DNA from: Astropecten irregularis
Lineage: Eukaryota > Echinodermata > Asteroidea > Paxillosida > Astropectinidae
DNA: 64,000 nt
Assembly (NCBI GenBank): GCA_963971285.1
Contig: OZ020245.1
Span: 18,738,983 to 18,802,982, forward strand
Reading direction: 5' to 3'
Of the stretch, positions 35,398 through 46,670 are shown piece by piece (position 1 is the first letter of the stretch; every line of letters begins with the position of its first letter). The notes below the pieces were generated by a model that was not told the origin of the DNA, did no database searches, and worked only from the letters and a program-made list of their open reading frames with translations. The position numbers were made by a program, and so were the translations under genes.

Positions 35398-36052
35398 TAT
35401 TGTGATATAATTGCTGAGACATTGTACATTCTAACAGCAATTTATCCTGGACAGGTGGATGGTGACATCAGCCGGTAAATGGTAGCACAGAGGGTGATGT
35501 GAGAGGTATACTAGACACACTAGTGACTAGGATGTCTGTTAGAAGAAGCTGACATGTGATACCCTGATTGAGTACAAGGTGTATTGATTCTTGTCAATTA
35601 CGCTTCCAAGCAGCCGTACGCGTTACCTTGTAAAGGTGCTATTTCGATATGCACAACTGAACTGCTTGAATAAGAAACCTTGCCTAACTATTGATAAGTT
35701 ATTATCACTCCTCGCTCTGACATCACTCTTGCTTAGAAACGAACCCACACTCAGCTAGATACTGAGACAAAATCATTATTATTTACACATCGTCCGGCCG
35801 TATATACGTGTCTTGAATAATACTTTTTTTTTAGTTTGTAGTGAGGATAATGTCCAGACAGAATTCCAGCATCATACTAGACCTTTGTTTTCTTTTGATG
35901 ACAGTTTATGGAATTGAAATTAATTTGCCTGAAGTATATCGGCGCACAATCTCACCTTCCTTTGTATTTGTATTATTGCTATTTGTATGTAGTACAGGCA
36001 TAGGCCATGCACGTAACTATTTTTATGTTATTCTGCAACAACTTCTCAGCTA
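35398..36052. other. gene-free stretch
   Basis: No gene recognised. Confidence 0.4.
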
Positions 36053-36482
36053 TACAGGGTGTCCCAGAAAAAACCGCAACAATGTGTCGGGACCCACTAT
36101 GTTAAAATTAATCTGTCTATTACGTCAAGATTCAGATATGTGATACAGCCATGTCTGGCTATCACCATGAAGAATGTAAGCACATTGGCGAAAATACGAC
36201 CAATTGAAAGAGTACTCCTTAAAAACAAATTTGCAAGGACGGCACGCATAGCGGTCAATACACACATAATGTGTATGAAAGAAAGATGAAAATCGGGTTT
36301 TGAGGTTGGGTAATTCAGTCTTAGTTTTTTCACTCAATTTCAGTCCAGTTTTGCTCAAATTCTACATGGTGATAGCCAAGACATAGCTACAATATATCAC
36401 ATTGAATCTTTAAGAAAAATCAGTTTAATTTTTATATAGTTCTTGACACAAAGTGTTGCGTTTTTTGGGGGACACCCTGTAT
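36053..36482 (+). mobile_element. MITE family E (mariner-like ends), copy 2
   Basis: Complete element of about 430 bp with ends TACAGGGTGTCCC and GGGGACACCCTGTA, flanked by TA on both sides (36051-36052 and 36483-36484), as expected for a TA target. The two halves are themselves partly inverted copies (TTCAGATATG and its inverse, ATCACCATG and CATGGTGATAGCC). No transposase encoded. Confidence 0.85.
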
Positions 36483-36828
36483 AGCAAGACATTCAGCTGT
36501 GCACAATCGTGCTGCATATATTATGTGGAGATTAGTTACACTGATTAGGTCTAGATGTGTAATATAATACAATATGCAGATATCGTGTATCGTAAATGGA
36601 ATTGAAGAATTGGACAGAAAATACATGGAAATTCTGTCATCAAGAAGCAACGCAACAGAACAACAAAATGTGCGCGAAGTTATGCCATGATAAACAGTAT
36701 GGGTTGGGGGCAATGGCAAAGAAACCGCTTATTCGACTCAGACTACGTCAGAGTAGCTCGATGTACGTGCATATTATACCACATTCAGAGTTAATAATTA
36801 TACTGAAATGCTTTTCTGGGAAGTACAT

Positions 36829-37178
36829 TTAAAGGTAATATCATACTTTGGTTTTTGTCAAAGAAATACAGATTCATAGGCAAAAATATCAAGACAGATA
36901 CAGTTACAGTCATCTGTGATAATGTCAGTCCCATACGATGGCCACTTTTTGAGAAAACAGTGAAAAACGGCCACAGGTCTTTTCTCATTTATTTTTGATC
37001 TTTAAAAGATTAAAACTAATTGTGGTCACTGGTTTTACTCTTTTCTTGAAAAATACAGCAGAAAAATGTTAACGGTATGTTTCTACCATCAACATCTTTA
37101 ATTATACCCTGTAAGTTATAGGTAAATCTGTGAAGATTTCTGTTTCGGTATGCTACCAAAGTATGATACTACCTTTAA
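36829..37178 (+). mobile_element. MITE family A, copy 8
   Basis: TTAA-bounded (36829-36832 and 37175-37178), full length with small internal deletions. Confidence 0.85.
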
Positions 37179-37942
37179 ATGCTGAAATGGTAACTTTCCA
37201 GAATGTCGGGGCTTTTATGGGCAGTTATTCACCCGGCAGTAATCTTTGAAAAGTCTCAACAGTATATTTACTGGATAAACTGTACAGTGCTTTGTAAAGT
37301 GTGAATCATTTAACAGAAAGTTATGACCTCTCATAGTTTCATTAATGTCTCACTTGAATAAGCATGATGAATATATCATCATGCCTATTACTGGGTCATG
37401 TTCACATTTTGAATCCACTGGTCTTTTCCATAATATACTTGAAAATGTACAGACCGTCTTGTGACACGCCATTGCAAATTGGCAGCGCATTATATGGACT
37501 ACTGAAATGGCATTCAATTCAATTTTTCTTGTGGTGATTTATTATTATGCTCTCAAGCAGCGATGTAAACAACATCTCGGATTTTCTTGCCTGTAATTTC
37601 TCTCCATAATCTGCAATTCTGGTTGGCTGTAATTGGAGATGGCCAGGGCCAATGCAGATTCATCCCGTTCATTTTCATTATTTTGTATAGCATGTTTAAA
37701 TTGTGCATGAGTGTGTTCACTAATCCGTTCAAATTGAGATTTTATCTTCCACGCTTGCAAAAACAGAATTCAAAGCTGATATTAATAATAGAACTTGAAC
37801 TATATATTATAATTTGTTGCTGCTCTTGAAAAAAATCAAAACGTCTCAATTTCTATAATTGTATCTGAAATGGAGACGTTTTATTCATATCCGGGACATA
37901 ATGTTCATGTTCATTGCCATATTGAACGTTTTTGCATCTCCA
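37179..37942. other. gene-free stretch
   Basis: No gene or repeat recognised. Confidence 0.4.
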
Positions 37943-38091
37943 GGGGTCGATTTCACGAAGCCCTGCGATCGATCGTAACTCGAGTTACGAAGGATAGCCC
38001 ATCTTATCCTACAATTGCTATATAGGGCTACAATGCATTTTAAGTCCTACAATTGATAATAAGTTACGATAAGTTTAGTGAAATCGGTCTC
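37943..38091. mobile_element. GGGGCC palindrome element P4
   Basis: GGGGTCGATTTCACGAAGCC at the left, inverse TTTAGTGAAATCGGTCTC at the right. The CGATCGATCGTAACTCGAG core is related in sequence to P3. Confidence 0.75.
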
Positions 38092-39344
38092 AACTTTCCT
38101 TTATTCTTCGTATACGGTGAGTTTGGTCTATAGTGTAAAACCTTCATTCGACCTGGAAAAATTCAATCTTTTTCAAAATTCTATTTTGGCTCCCTACTCA
38201 TTTTATTTCACCCATTGCTCATAATTATTTTACTATAGAAGATTTCCTGTCAATGTGCATCAATTTGTCTTGATGACAGTAGCAACAAGTATACGTATAC
38301 AACAAATTCAATAAATGCCTGTACAATAATGCATTTGAATAACCAAATCAACGCAGCTATATACCAGTTCTTGGGAATTATGATGCCTTTAGAGATGGCA
38401 ATTTGAAATAATTGCAATAATACTATATTGCTGTAAGTCATCATCCAAATCGCCACATTGGTGTCGTATACTTAATATTATTGGCACGGTGTTTAATTTT
38501 GCCACTCGTTTTCCGTTTCAGTTTTTCATTACTTTTCATTGTTTGTTTTTTACCAGAAGACATTTTTTAGAAATAAGCCAAATCAGAACCAGAACATGCA
38601 ATAATAAGATAAGGCCTGTATGCGTCAATGTCTACCATTGATACAACTTATTCTAACAGATTTAATATAGGCCTACACTCATGGTATTTATATTGTAAGA
38701 ATACAGTATGTCATATTTAACATCATTCTCTTGAATACAAGTAATAAACTGCTGCAAATTGCTCATCAGCCAAAATGACATGAAATATCAAATGTTTAGT
38801 TAGTAGGGACTGACCCGTTTTGATCATCAGGATCTTTTTCAAAGGCTAAAATATCTCTCTGAAATATCTCATTATCTTGAGTTAAACCCAGAATTGACTG
38901 GGAACTGAGTGAACTCTTTGAAATTAATAAAAAGGGAAATTAATGTTTCTTTTTGCTATGTTAACAAATCTGAACAAACCAAAATGAAGATACGCAGGGA
39001 TGAAGCAATGACTACTTGCACATTCCAGTCCAAAATGGGTCAAACTTGTTATTGGTATTCAGTTTGACGGGTATGTATTAATGCAGTAGCTATAACTCTT
39101 GCAATATTCATATGATCCCTCATATACGGGATTCAATTATACCTACAGCATGAAACTCCTTCATATTGGATTATATTCGCTCTATGTCAGACATTCTGCG
39201 ACTCAGTAAAAAGGTTACATGGCCCAATCTTAAGCTTCAAGCCCTCATGTCAAAAATGGCACTGCTAAGATATGTCAAGAACCAACTTCGTCGTCATGGC
39301 ATGGTATGGCATGCGAAGGGTATCCATCGCATGTAACATGATTT
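38092..39344. other. gene-free stretch with a Penelope-type fragment
   Basis: AT-rich. At 38745-38850, in reverse, lies a fragment with AAGATCCTGATGATCAAAAC and CAGTCCCTACTAAC, resembling the ribozyme-bearing end seen at 59.6 kb. Nothing else. Confidence 0.45.
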
Positions 39345-39349
39345 CAAAT

Positions 39350-39715
39350 GAGTAACAGGATTGGTAGCATACCCAAGCAGAAATGTTCACAGATTTACCT
39401 ATAACTTTCAGGATATGAAGATGGTGCGGGTACAAACATACCGTTAAAATATTTCTGCCTGACTCTGGTGTATTTATCCAGAAATTAGTGAAACAAAGAC
39501 TGAAAACATGCAGTTTTTATCTCGGGGTAAGATAAAAACCATTCTTTATGTTTTATGAGAAAAAAATTACTCGGGTTTTCGCTATTTTCTCGTGTAGATT
39601 CAGATGTCTGATTGAACTCAAATTTCCACAGGTTTAATATTTCATGTACGTATTTGATCAGACAAAGTGTGATCGACCTTTACCAATCATGAATTATACC
39701 TTTAAGTACAAATGG
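39350..39715 (-). mobile_element. MITE family B, copy 2
   Basis: Near-complete reverse copy. The right end TTTACCAATCATGAATTATA followed by CCTTTAA is the inverse of the intact family B terminus at 63648; the left end starts at ATTGGTAGCATACC. Confidence 0.8.
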
Positions 39716-40568
39716 GTGTTAGCATCGTATTAGGTATTATTGTTATGTGGATGATATGTCAATACATTTACTTAATTACGTGTAAACGTTTAAACGAATT
39801 TGACTGATGCATTTTGTTTTTGCTACTTAAACATTTCGCTTCGTAATATATCCATCATACATGGGATTCATTCAATGGATGGGTGCATTCGTTTAGCTAA
39901 ACACGGGTCGACACCAGTCAACCTCTTCCCCATTCTCTCGCTTGTTTTATGCAGTATAGCACGACCATTCCCAGCAAGGGCTGATCCGTGTTAGCTAAAC
40001 GATTGCACCCTAAGGTTAATGGTTTAACAAATACTTAGGGCCTACTGATTTCTAATCAAATGGGATCTGTAATTGTGCATCATGAATTGCTCAAAATACA
40101 TTTTATAATTATTGCAGGCGTTATGCTTCCATGTGATTTTAAATAATTTTGTTTATATATCATTATATCAAGGTGAAATTCTTCAAGATTGTCGTACTTA
40201 ATGCGCTGTGTTACATAAATAGTTACAGTCTGAAATATGAGGGTCCTGCGTGAGTGCATGTGACGTTTGTAGCCCCAGAAAAAAGCTGCGGTTCTTCATT
40301 TGAGACTGATTCAAACCTATCTCCATCCGTAATCGAACCGAATTTACCTTCTGGATATTTTCTACCACAAGAGCAATTTGTCGTCCCTTAATGATGTCCC
40401 ACCTTCGTGCAATGTCCGCTTTTCCCTGCCAAGCAACACCTCCAAAATGCCACTCTAAGGAATTCTACCTCTTCGACAACCGTGTTTGTTCATGCTACAT
40501 CAAAAATCTAGTGGGATCGGGGTTAATTCACTTAAATTATACACGAGATGTATATATGTGTACAACAG
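39716..40568. other. gene-free stretch
   Basis: Inverted words TTTAGCTAAACACGGGTCG and CCGTGTTAGCTAAACGATTGC (about 39893-40008) form a loose foldback of about 120 bp. No gene. Confidence 0.4.
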
Positions 40569-40676
40569 CGCAGAGAGGAATGACTTTCGCGCCCTCGACT
40601 TGGCGCCAAAATGCGATGATATACCCGACGGCTATTTCAATCAACTGCATTCCCCAATCGAATCAAACTGTTGCAG
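40569..40676 (+). CDS. Candidate internal exon, unknown protein
   Basis: Acceptor-like TATATATGTGTACAACAG and donor CAG|GTATAT bracket 108 bases that stay open in one phase, with coding-like composition (FRALDLAPKCDDIPDGYF in the middle). CDDIPDGYF is loosely like the start of a sushi/CCP domain, but the remaining hallmark cysteines and Trp are not seen. No neighbouring exon was matched. Confidence 0.22.
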
Positions 40677-41295
40677 GTATATAGGAATTCCCAAAGCAAG
40701 GATGTACAATAGTGATCGGAGCATCGTAATGTGCTACATAAATACCTTATATTCACAGACAAAACCTTACCTCTAAGTTTTAGTTTTATTAATAATTATA
40801 TCCCTTATTACATTAATGATCATTGCTTCCTTGAATAGCATTGCTTATATCATTATAACACGTGGTGTTACATGGAAAGTTCACATATTATCACACTATA
40901 AAACATGTCTAATAGAATTGTCCCAGTGGAAGTCATTAAGTGGTAGGCATCTCCCGAATGCCAAACATATTGACTTCATAGGCTGGTACACACAGGAATT
41001 GACTGAATAATAAGTTCATTCCGTCGGCGGCAGAAGCCATTAAATCACGGCAAAGATAGAGTCCTCGTATTATCCGTAGAGATTGCTTCGCTTTCTCGCT
41101 GCACACTGTGCCCAAGCATCAAAGGTCATATCAGCAATGGACTCAGCTCTCTTTCTATGTTCAGCCTGTCTCAATTGAATATTGCAACGCTTTAGACTTA
41201 TTAATGCATAGGGATGTCGATGTATATCGTTTAAGCTATTTATGAAAAAATAATGAACATTAATCAATATAGTTACACTGTACCTTCCCATCTCA
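40677..41295. other. gene-free stretch
   Basis: No gene recognised; open frames lack support. Confidence 0.4.
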
Positions 41296-41552
41296 TGTCC
41301 AGGAAACGGAGGCTTAGGCTCAGGCTCAGGCTCAGGCTCAGGCTCCAGCACTGTCATCCATACGCTGAAAATATAAGTTGTGGTTTTTCATTGAAGCTGG
41401 AGCTCTGTTTTCCTTTCAAACCAGAGAATCTACTTCAGAACCGCAGCAGAGAGCCTCTATTTTGATATACCCGTTATTTCAGAATGGATTCACAAAATGG
41501 AGCCGGAGCCTGAGATGGAGCCTGAGCCTCCGTTTCGTAAACGCCCTATAGG
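41296..41552. repeat. Foldback with GGCTCA simple repeat in one arm
   Basis: The left arm ACGGAGGCTTAGGCTCAGGC continues as a GGCTCA array (41318-41345). The right arm GAGCCTGAGCCTCCGTTTCG is its inverse. The interior (GCTGAAAATATAAGTTGTGG and onward) recurs in decayed form at about 59180-59345. Confidence 0.65.
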
Positions 41553-41580
41553 TATACTGGGCAAGAACAACGTGCATGCT

Positions 41581-41808
41581 GGGGCCATTTTCACGGCGCT
41601 GCTTAGCGCAAAAATTTGCTAAGCGTGACATTTCTGTCTTAATAAAAACAGGGTTAACAACCAAATATCCATGTGTTGTGAATCACTTGTGATTGTTCTA
41701 TGGCTGGTGTTTGCTGACCATGAATATCAACGGTGGTTTGTTTTATGGGGCAAGACATTTTTGTGCTAAGCAAATTTTTATGCTTAGCAGCTCCACGAAA
41801 TTGGCCCC
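41581..41808. mobile_element. GGGGCC palindrome element P5
   Basis: GGGGCCATTTTCACGGCGCT at the left; AGCTCCACGAAATTGGCCCC at the right. The arms carry GCTTAGCGCAAAAATTTGCT and TGCTAAGCAAATTTTTATGC, and the spacer is unpaired. Confidence 0.78.
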
Positions 41809-42242
41809 TGGTATCACTGGCTGGTGGTAAGCTCATTTAACAAACAAAATTCATTTCAAATGCATTTGGAATCATGACAGACACATGATCATTTTCAATG
41901 GTTTTCCGATAGTCCTTCGTCAATATCTTTACAATATTTCTCACTTGTTTCCCCTTTTCGAATTTGGTTCTTCGAATTTTGGATAACGAACACCGCTATA
42001 TCGACCATTCGGCTATACCGAAAGTGACTCCCAATTCTAAAGATTTTACAGAAACGGGAAATATTTACTGGGTAAAACAAATGCTTCTTGGCTGTTTGTT
42101 ATTCCAAACAATTCTATACGTACGGTCATAGGTGTCGATTTCTTTTAATGATGGGGGGGGGGGGGTGATTGGTGATATTGTGTCCTATTATGGAGCGAAG
42201 CGACCTAGCGAGGGGAAGCTGTGGGAGGGGGGATACCCATAG
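41809..42242. other. gene-free stretch
   Basis: Contains a G-run at 42152-42166. No gene. Confidence 0.4.
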
Positions 42243-42418
42243 CCGCCGAACACCGTCGCAGGCAAAAAATCGCTATACCGAACAACCGCTTAATAGAACA
42301 ACCGCTATACCGAACAACCGCTAAATAGACCAACCGCTATACCGAACAACCGCTATACTGAACGAACGCTACACCGAACGAACCGCTATACCGAACAACC
42401 GCTATACCGAACAAAGTT
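42243..42418. repeat. 17-bp minisatellite
   Basis: About nine units of the form ACCGCTATACCGAACAA, with variants (TTAATAGAACA, AAATAGACCA). A lone degenerate unit (CGGCTATACCGAAAGTG) lies outside at about 42008. Confidence 0.92.
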
Positions 42419-43080
42419 TGGCCATCCCCCAGTGTATGTTCGTTATATCAGTGTTCCACTCCATGTAGCTGTCATATCAGTATGCTAAATGTTTGGCTAG
42501 TGCACTGGGGTAAGATAAATAGCTTCAATCACCAAATCCACGGAGAAACACATTAAACTAAGATTTAGAGGAGATTTGGAAAGTAACGGAAGGCTTTAAA
42601 GGTAAATGGATGTTTTGTATTAGCATCGTGGGCAGGGACGAGCGCTCCATCTCAAAACAATGCAACATCAAAGTGAATCCCTGCTTTCTCAAATTTCCAA
42701 TTGCGCCAAACCATGATTAAGTATACTCTGGTTGGACTTTGGCTCTTCAACCTTTCTCTATGTCATCCAGAGACTAAAGCCATGCAAGGCATTATGTTGC
42801 AACATCAAAATGCATGGGTTTCTTCTGTTGAGCTTTCCATCAATTTGAAAGTTGAAGTACCTATATAAAACTATCAGGAGACTTTGTAAATAAACGAATG
42901 GAAAACCACTGCTAATACGTCTAGGTACAATGCAAATAGTGAACTCTGGTGGGAAAGGAGACTCTTCAACACAACTCTTTATTTTGAACGGCCTCGGCGC
43001 CATACAGTCATGTCCTATAATACTGTGATAAACCTGGGGTTTTTTTCTTCCGTTATTTACCTTAAATTTTTCACAATCAG
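42419..43080. other. gene-free stretch
   Basis: A minus-strand frame (42758-43003) begins MAPRPFKIKSCVEESPF and looks somewhat coding-like, but it has no splice or domain support. Confidence 0.3.
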
Positions 43081-43146
43081 GGGAATCTTTACAAACAGTT
43101 CGGTAAAAGTGCGTCCACTGCTGAAATTATCAACCATGATGAATAA
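43081..43146 (+). CDS. Candidate terminal exon, unknown protein
   Basis: A long pyrimidine-rich acceptor (TTAAATTTTTCACAATCAG, AG at 43079-43080) opens a 21-codon phase reading GNLYKQFGKSASTAEIINHD-E then TAA, with AATAAA overlapping the stop (43142-43147). The opposite strand of the same segment also holds a longer open frame ending at a possible donor (43061). The two readings conflict, and neither can be chosen from sequence alone. Confidence 0.22.
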   Translation, partial: GNLYKQFGKSASTAEIINHDE

Positions 43147-43229
43147 AGTCACTTTAGCTGCAGCAGGGCTTGGCTGCCAAAATACACCATACAAGGGTTC
43201 ATTCTTGTATCTATGAGGTCTTACAATAC

Positions 43230-43450
43230 AAAATTTCATAGAGCTGCTTAAGCAAAAAAAATGCTTAAGCATAAAAAGTCTTCCTTGAACAAATAGGGTT
43301 ACCAACCAAATTTTCTTGTGATGTTTTCTGCTTTTGACTTGTATTCGGCCATTGTTTGCTGAACATAACATGCACAAGGAGTTCGGGCTGTCTTACTGAT
43401 TTTACTTACCAAGATTTTTGGTGCTTAAGCAGCTCTATGAAAATGGCTCC
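43230..43450. mobile_element. GGGGCC palindrome element P6
   Basis: Same subfamily as P1: AATTTCATAGAGCTGCTTAA at the left, the inverse ending CTCTATGAAAATGGCTCC at the right, and the shared spacer AAAAGTCTTCCTTGA. The outermost GGGGCC is lost on the left. It sits directly against P7. Confidence 0.78.
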
Positions 43451-43451
43451 A

Positions 43452-43601
43452 GGGGCCGATTTCATAAAGCTTTGCGACGCGTCGCAACTTGATTTGCGAC
43501 GCGTCCTAGCTGCGACGCATCGCGTCTATATGCGGTGAGTCCATAGAGAATGGATGCGTCTTAACTCTGCGACGCGTCGTAAGTTTTATGAAATCGGCCC
43601 C
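43452..43601. mobile_element. GGGGCC palindrome element P7
   Basis: GGGGCCGATTTCATAAAGCT at the left, inverse TTTTATGAAATCGGCCCC at the right. The core consists of CGACGCGTCGCA words, which are strongly self-complementary and CpG-rich. Confidence 0.82.
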
Positions 43602-43730
43602 ATGTATAGTTATTTAACTATCGACATGGGTGCTTTCATGCTCAAGAAACCCACCAAAAACAAGTGTAAGCAAGACTGCATATTGGAAATATAAACATGA
43701 CAGACTAATATTCACGCCAAAATAGCTGTT

Positions 43731-44093
43731 ATATCAATATCATACTTTGGTTTTTATCAAAGAAATACAGATTCATTGGGCAAACATATCAAGACAGATA
43801 CAGTAACAGTCATCTGTGAAATTTTCAGTCCCCTACGGTGCCCATTTTTTGGGAAAACTGTGAAAAAAAGCTAGAGTATTTCTTAAGTCGTTTTTCTTTT
43901 ATGCTTGATCTTTAAAAGATCAAAAATAAGTTTGGTGACTGGTTTTACTCTTATCTGGATAAATACAGCACTTAAGGCAGAACAATTTTAACGGTATGTT
44001 TCTACCATCACCATCTATATAACCTGTAAGTTATAGGTAAAAATGAAGATTTCTGTTTTGGTATACTACCAAAGTATGATGCTACACCTTTAA
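43731..44093 (+). mobile_element. MITE family A, copy 9
   Basis: The left terminal TTAAAGG is mutated; the right end CCTTTAA is intact (TTAA 44090-44093). The body is full length. Confidence 0.8.
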
Positions 44094-45257
44094 ACATATA
44101 ATTTTAAGGACGTCACATTAGTGAACTAACTTGAAGATGAGGATGAAGGTAACGGCGTGATAGGTGAATAGGAAGAGATAATCCAATCATTGTACATGTA
44201 TATCATCTTCACGTATGGTCTATATCAAGATGATTTATGTTATACTGCAATAGAGTAATAGATATTACCAATGGCATGAAAGCCACAGCCGTGTATAAAA
44301 GGTGTTAAATAGTGATTAAGAAACCAAGGAAGTAGCACCATCAATCTTCATGTTTTATTACCATACACTCCACATAAAAACTTCAAACTGACACACATTA
44401 TATCACATCATCACTCGCATGCCCCAACACCTATTCAGATGACTTTGAAGACCTAATTGCTTGGTAGAAGATACTCTTACACATTTTCAAGGAATGGGGC
44501 TCCATATATCTGTGATTAAAGACATATTTTCTCTCTCCAGCAGACAGCTCATTTTATTGGCACTGATGTCCAAGCAATCTCCCAAGACGCGTTTTGCAAA
44601 ATCGTTACATTGGAGCTCAAATTTCATTTTCCTTTGGGCAATGCGTGGTGCCTTGAAGATGTTCCGATAATTCAAATACAATTGATGGCATCTTGTATCC
44701 TCTTAAATTGTACTTATAAGTCAGGCGCCAGGTATTGGCACTTTACCGGCTGCAACGGCCGGGGACTCTTAGAAACCTGTTGCGGTAAGATTGAGTAATT
44801 CTGCTTGATAACACTTTTCAGATAATGACCTGTTTTCCACTGTCTTTTAAAAGTACCAAATGGTACACGTGGCAGAAAACGATAGATAACTGCTTTAAAA
44901 CTATCGTTTGGCAAGATCGGTGTCGGGTTTACAATAGATCCCTTATTTGAACTAAATAAGCAATATAGTTGGGATAATGAATATTGCATTTTTAGTATAA
45001 TCGAAAAGTTGTTGAATACACACAAGATAAAAAGCCAGAATTAGGCTGGAACCGAACCTGTTGTCTAGAGCTGGGTCTAGGTAGGTCTTCGCTAAATTGG
45101 AAATACCCAGAGACACCAAGACAATAGACCTATAGCCTTGGGTCGGGAAGCCCGTTTCGGTAACGACCTTCAAAAGGACCATATAAGCCACAGGTATGAG
45201 GACGTATCTACGCTAATGATTCCATCCCATTATTTCCTTTCCCCATTCCCTTTTCAG
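44094..45257. other. Unrecognised open-frame cluster on the minus strand
   Basis: Three overlapping minus-strand frames (45191-44952, 45025-44714, 44681-44487) have coding-like composition. The first has hydrophobic segments (SIVLVSLGISNL, SLILAFYLVCI); the second is basic (VPFGTFKRQWKTGHYLKS). They lie in different phases with no splice signals between them. This could be a decayed membrane-protein gene or repeat ORF, or chance. No family recognised. Confidence 0.25.
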
Positions 45258-45297
45258 AGAGAAGTCATGGCCGTTGTATCGTCTGGATTCGGAGGCC
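45258..45297 (+). CDS. Candidate short exon with strong splice sites
   Basis: The 40-base exon is bracketed by an excellent acceptor (TTTCCCCATTCCCTTTTCAG) and the donor GGCC|GTAAGTGG. Two phases stay open into the next acceptor at 45546: one reads EKSWPLYRLDSEA then PQVTRIDSN and stop, the other REVMAVVSSGFGG then PTSNTN and stop. Either gives a short C-terminus. Upstream exons were not found, so the gene is unidentified. Confidence 0.4.
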
Positions 45298-45545
45298 GTA
45301 AGTGGGAGTCTTTATAGAGGCACATTAATATTCTTCTAACATTTTGTATTTAAATACAGTCATGGTGTCACTTACTACGAAGCTGTATTAAGGACATGGT
45401 AAAACAAATAATAAAGACATTTCTGTCTGGAACTCATTATTTTGTTTTGCTAACGGACGGTAGGCCTATCCTATGCCGAGAATACACCTCGAATACACAT
45501 GGTGAATGTGCATGTTCATTCAATAGTAATGTTTGTTCCTTTCAG

Positions 45546-45575
45546 CCACAAGTAACACGAATTGATTCTAATTAA
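45546..45575 (+). CDS. Candidate terminal exon paired with 45258
   Basis: Acceptor TGTTTGTTCCTTTCAG (AG at 45544-45545), followed by CCACAAGTAACACGAATTGA. The joined phase decides whether the stop is TGA at 45562-45564 or TAA at 45573-45575. No close poly(A) signal was seen. Confidence 0.3.
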   Translation, partial: PQVTRIDSN

Positions 45576-46490
45576 AATGCGGTATAGGATTCTTCGAAGG
45601 GCTTGCTGCTGGTTGCTTGAAACGCGCCTTATACGCCACTTCCTGAATAAGGATATCAAATAATAATGAACTCTTTAACTTCAAACGTCTCATCACACAA
45701 GATGCTACACTAACATTCCTTACTCGCCAGGAAAGACAAGGCATAGATCCCATGTAACCCAATAGACACATAGCCTAGCCCTAGAAGGTACCTTCACCCT
45801 GTTTGATTTGAACTTCGGTGAAGAGTTACGTGAGTCAGGTCTTAACCATACACTGATAAGTAAATAAGCTCATCAGGAGTAGAGTTACCAGCCAATGCAT
45901 CATTTTGACTAAACCATTCATTCGTTGACTCTTTTTGCTCTCGTAATTAAACAGCACGGGTCAAGTTTGGCTACTACTGTAAAGTTAAGTTGTCAGACGT
46001 TAACAAAGTAGGCATATGGTAATTGCACAACATCAATTGAATTACTTTCATATACTTACATTTCTTTAGTCTTTTATATGAAATCTACGGAAGCTTCTTG
46101 AGATAATTTATCTCGGGAACACCATTCAACGATATACTGCATCGTGAAAACACAAAATTCCACTTTCCATTTATTTTCCACTGACAGTGATAAGATAATC
46201 ATAGCCCATATAACTTTGTGTATAAGAATAAAAGTAATGAGCTTAATTGATTTTGCCAGAATGTTCACGTTCAAACAAAACAGAAAATTAGGAGTTCACG
46301 ATTGCAGGTGAAAATGTTACTATCCTGCAAAATATGGCCTTCTTCATTCCACTTCTACACCACTTCAAATATGAGCTATCCAATATTTGAGAAATTGAAG
46401 TTTTGACCCAAAATTGGTTAATAAATTACCCCCCCCCCCTCTTTGACTTGAGCTGAACATTGAGTCCATCCAGATAATAGCACTGCGCAC
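45576..46490. other. gene-free stretch
   Basis: AT-rich, with a C-run at 46431-46439. No gene. Confidence 0.4.
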
Positions 46491-46670
46491 TTGCGCTAAA
46501 AATAGCACCGAACCTCAGACAAACATTGCAGCCGGCCATATGCAAACGTGTGGTGAGTGGAGGTATGTGTGCGCGTGCATGCATGGTGTGACGTCATTAT
46601 AGTGCGGAACGCTATTGGTGCACTACTCCCAACCTTGAGCGTACTATTGGCCTATTATACACTATCTCTT
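46491..46670. promoter_or_regulatory. Possible promoter: CRE plus two CCAAT boxes
   Basis: A locally GC-richer patch with a full CRE (TGACGTCA, about 46590) and two inverted CCAAT boxes (CTATTGGTG and CTATTGGCC) spaced about 40 bases apart. The arrangement resembles a TATA-less promoter, but no gene on either side is supported. Confidence 0.25.

Noticed and set aside
36059-36358. Several 75-78 codon frames on both strands
   Set aside because: All lie within MITE family E.
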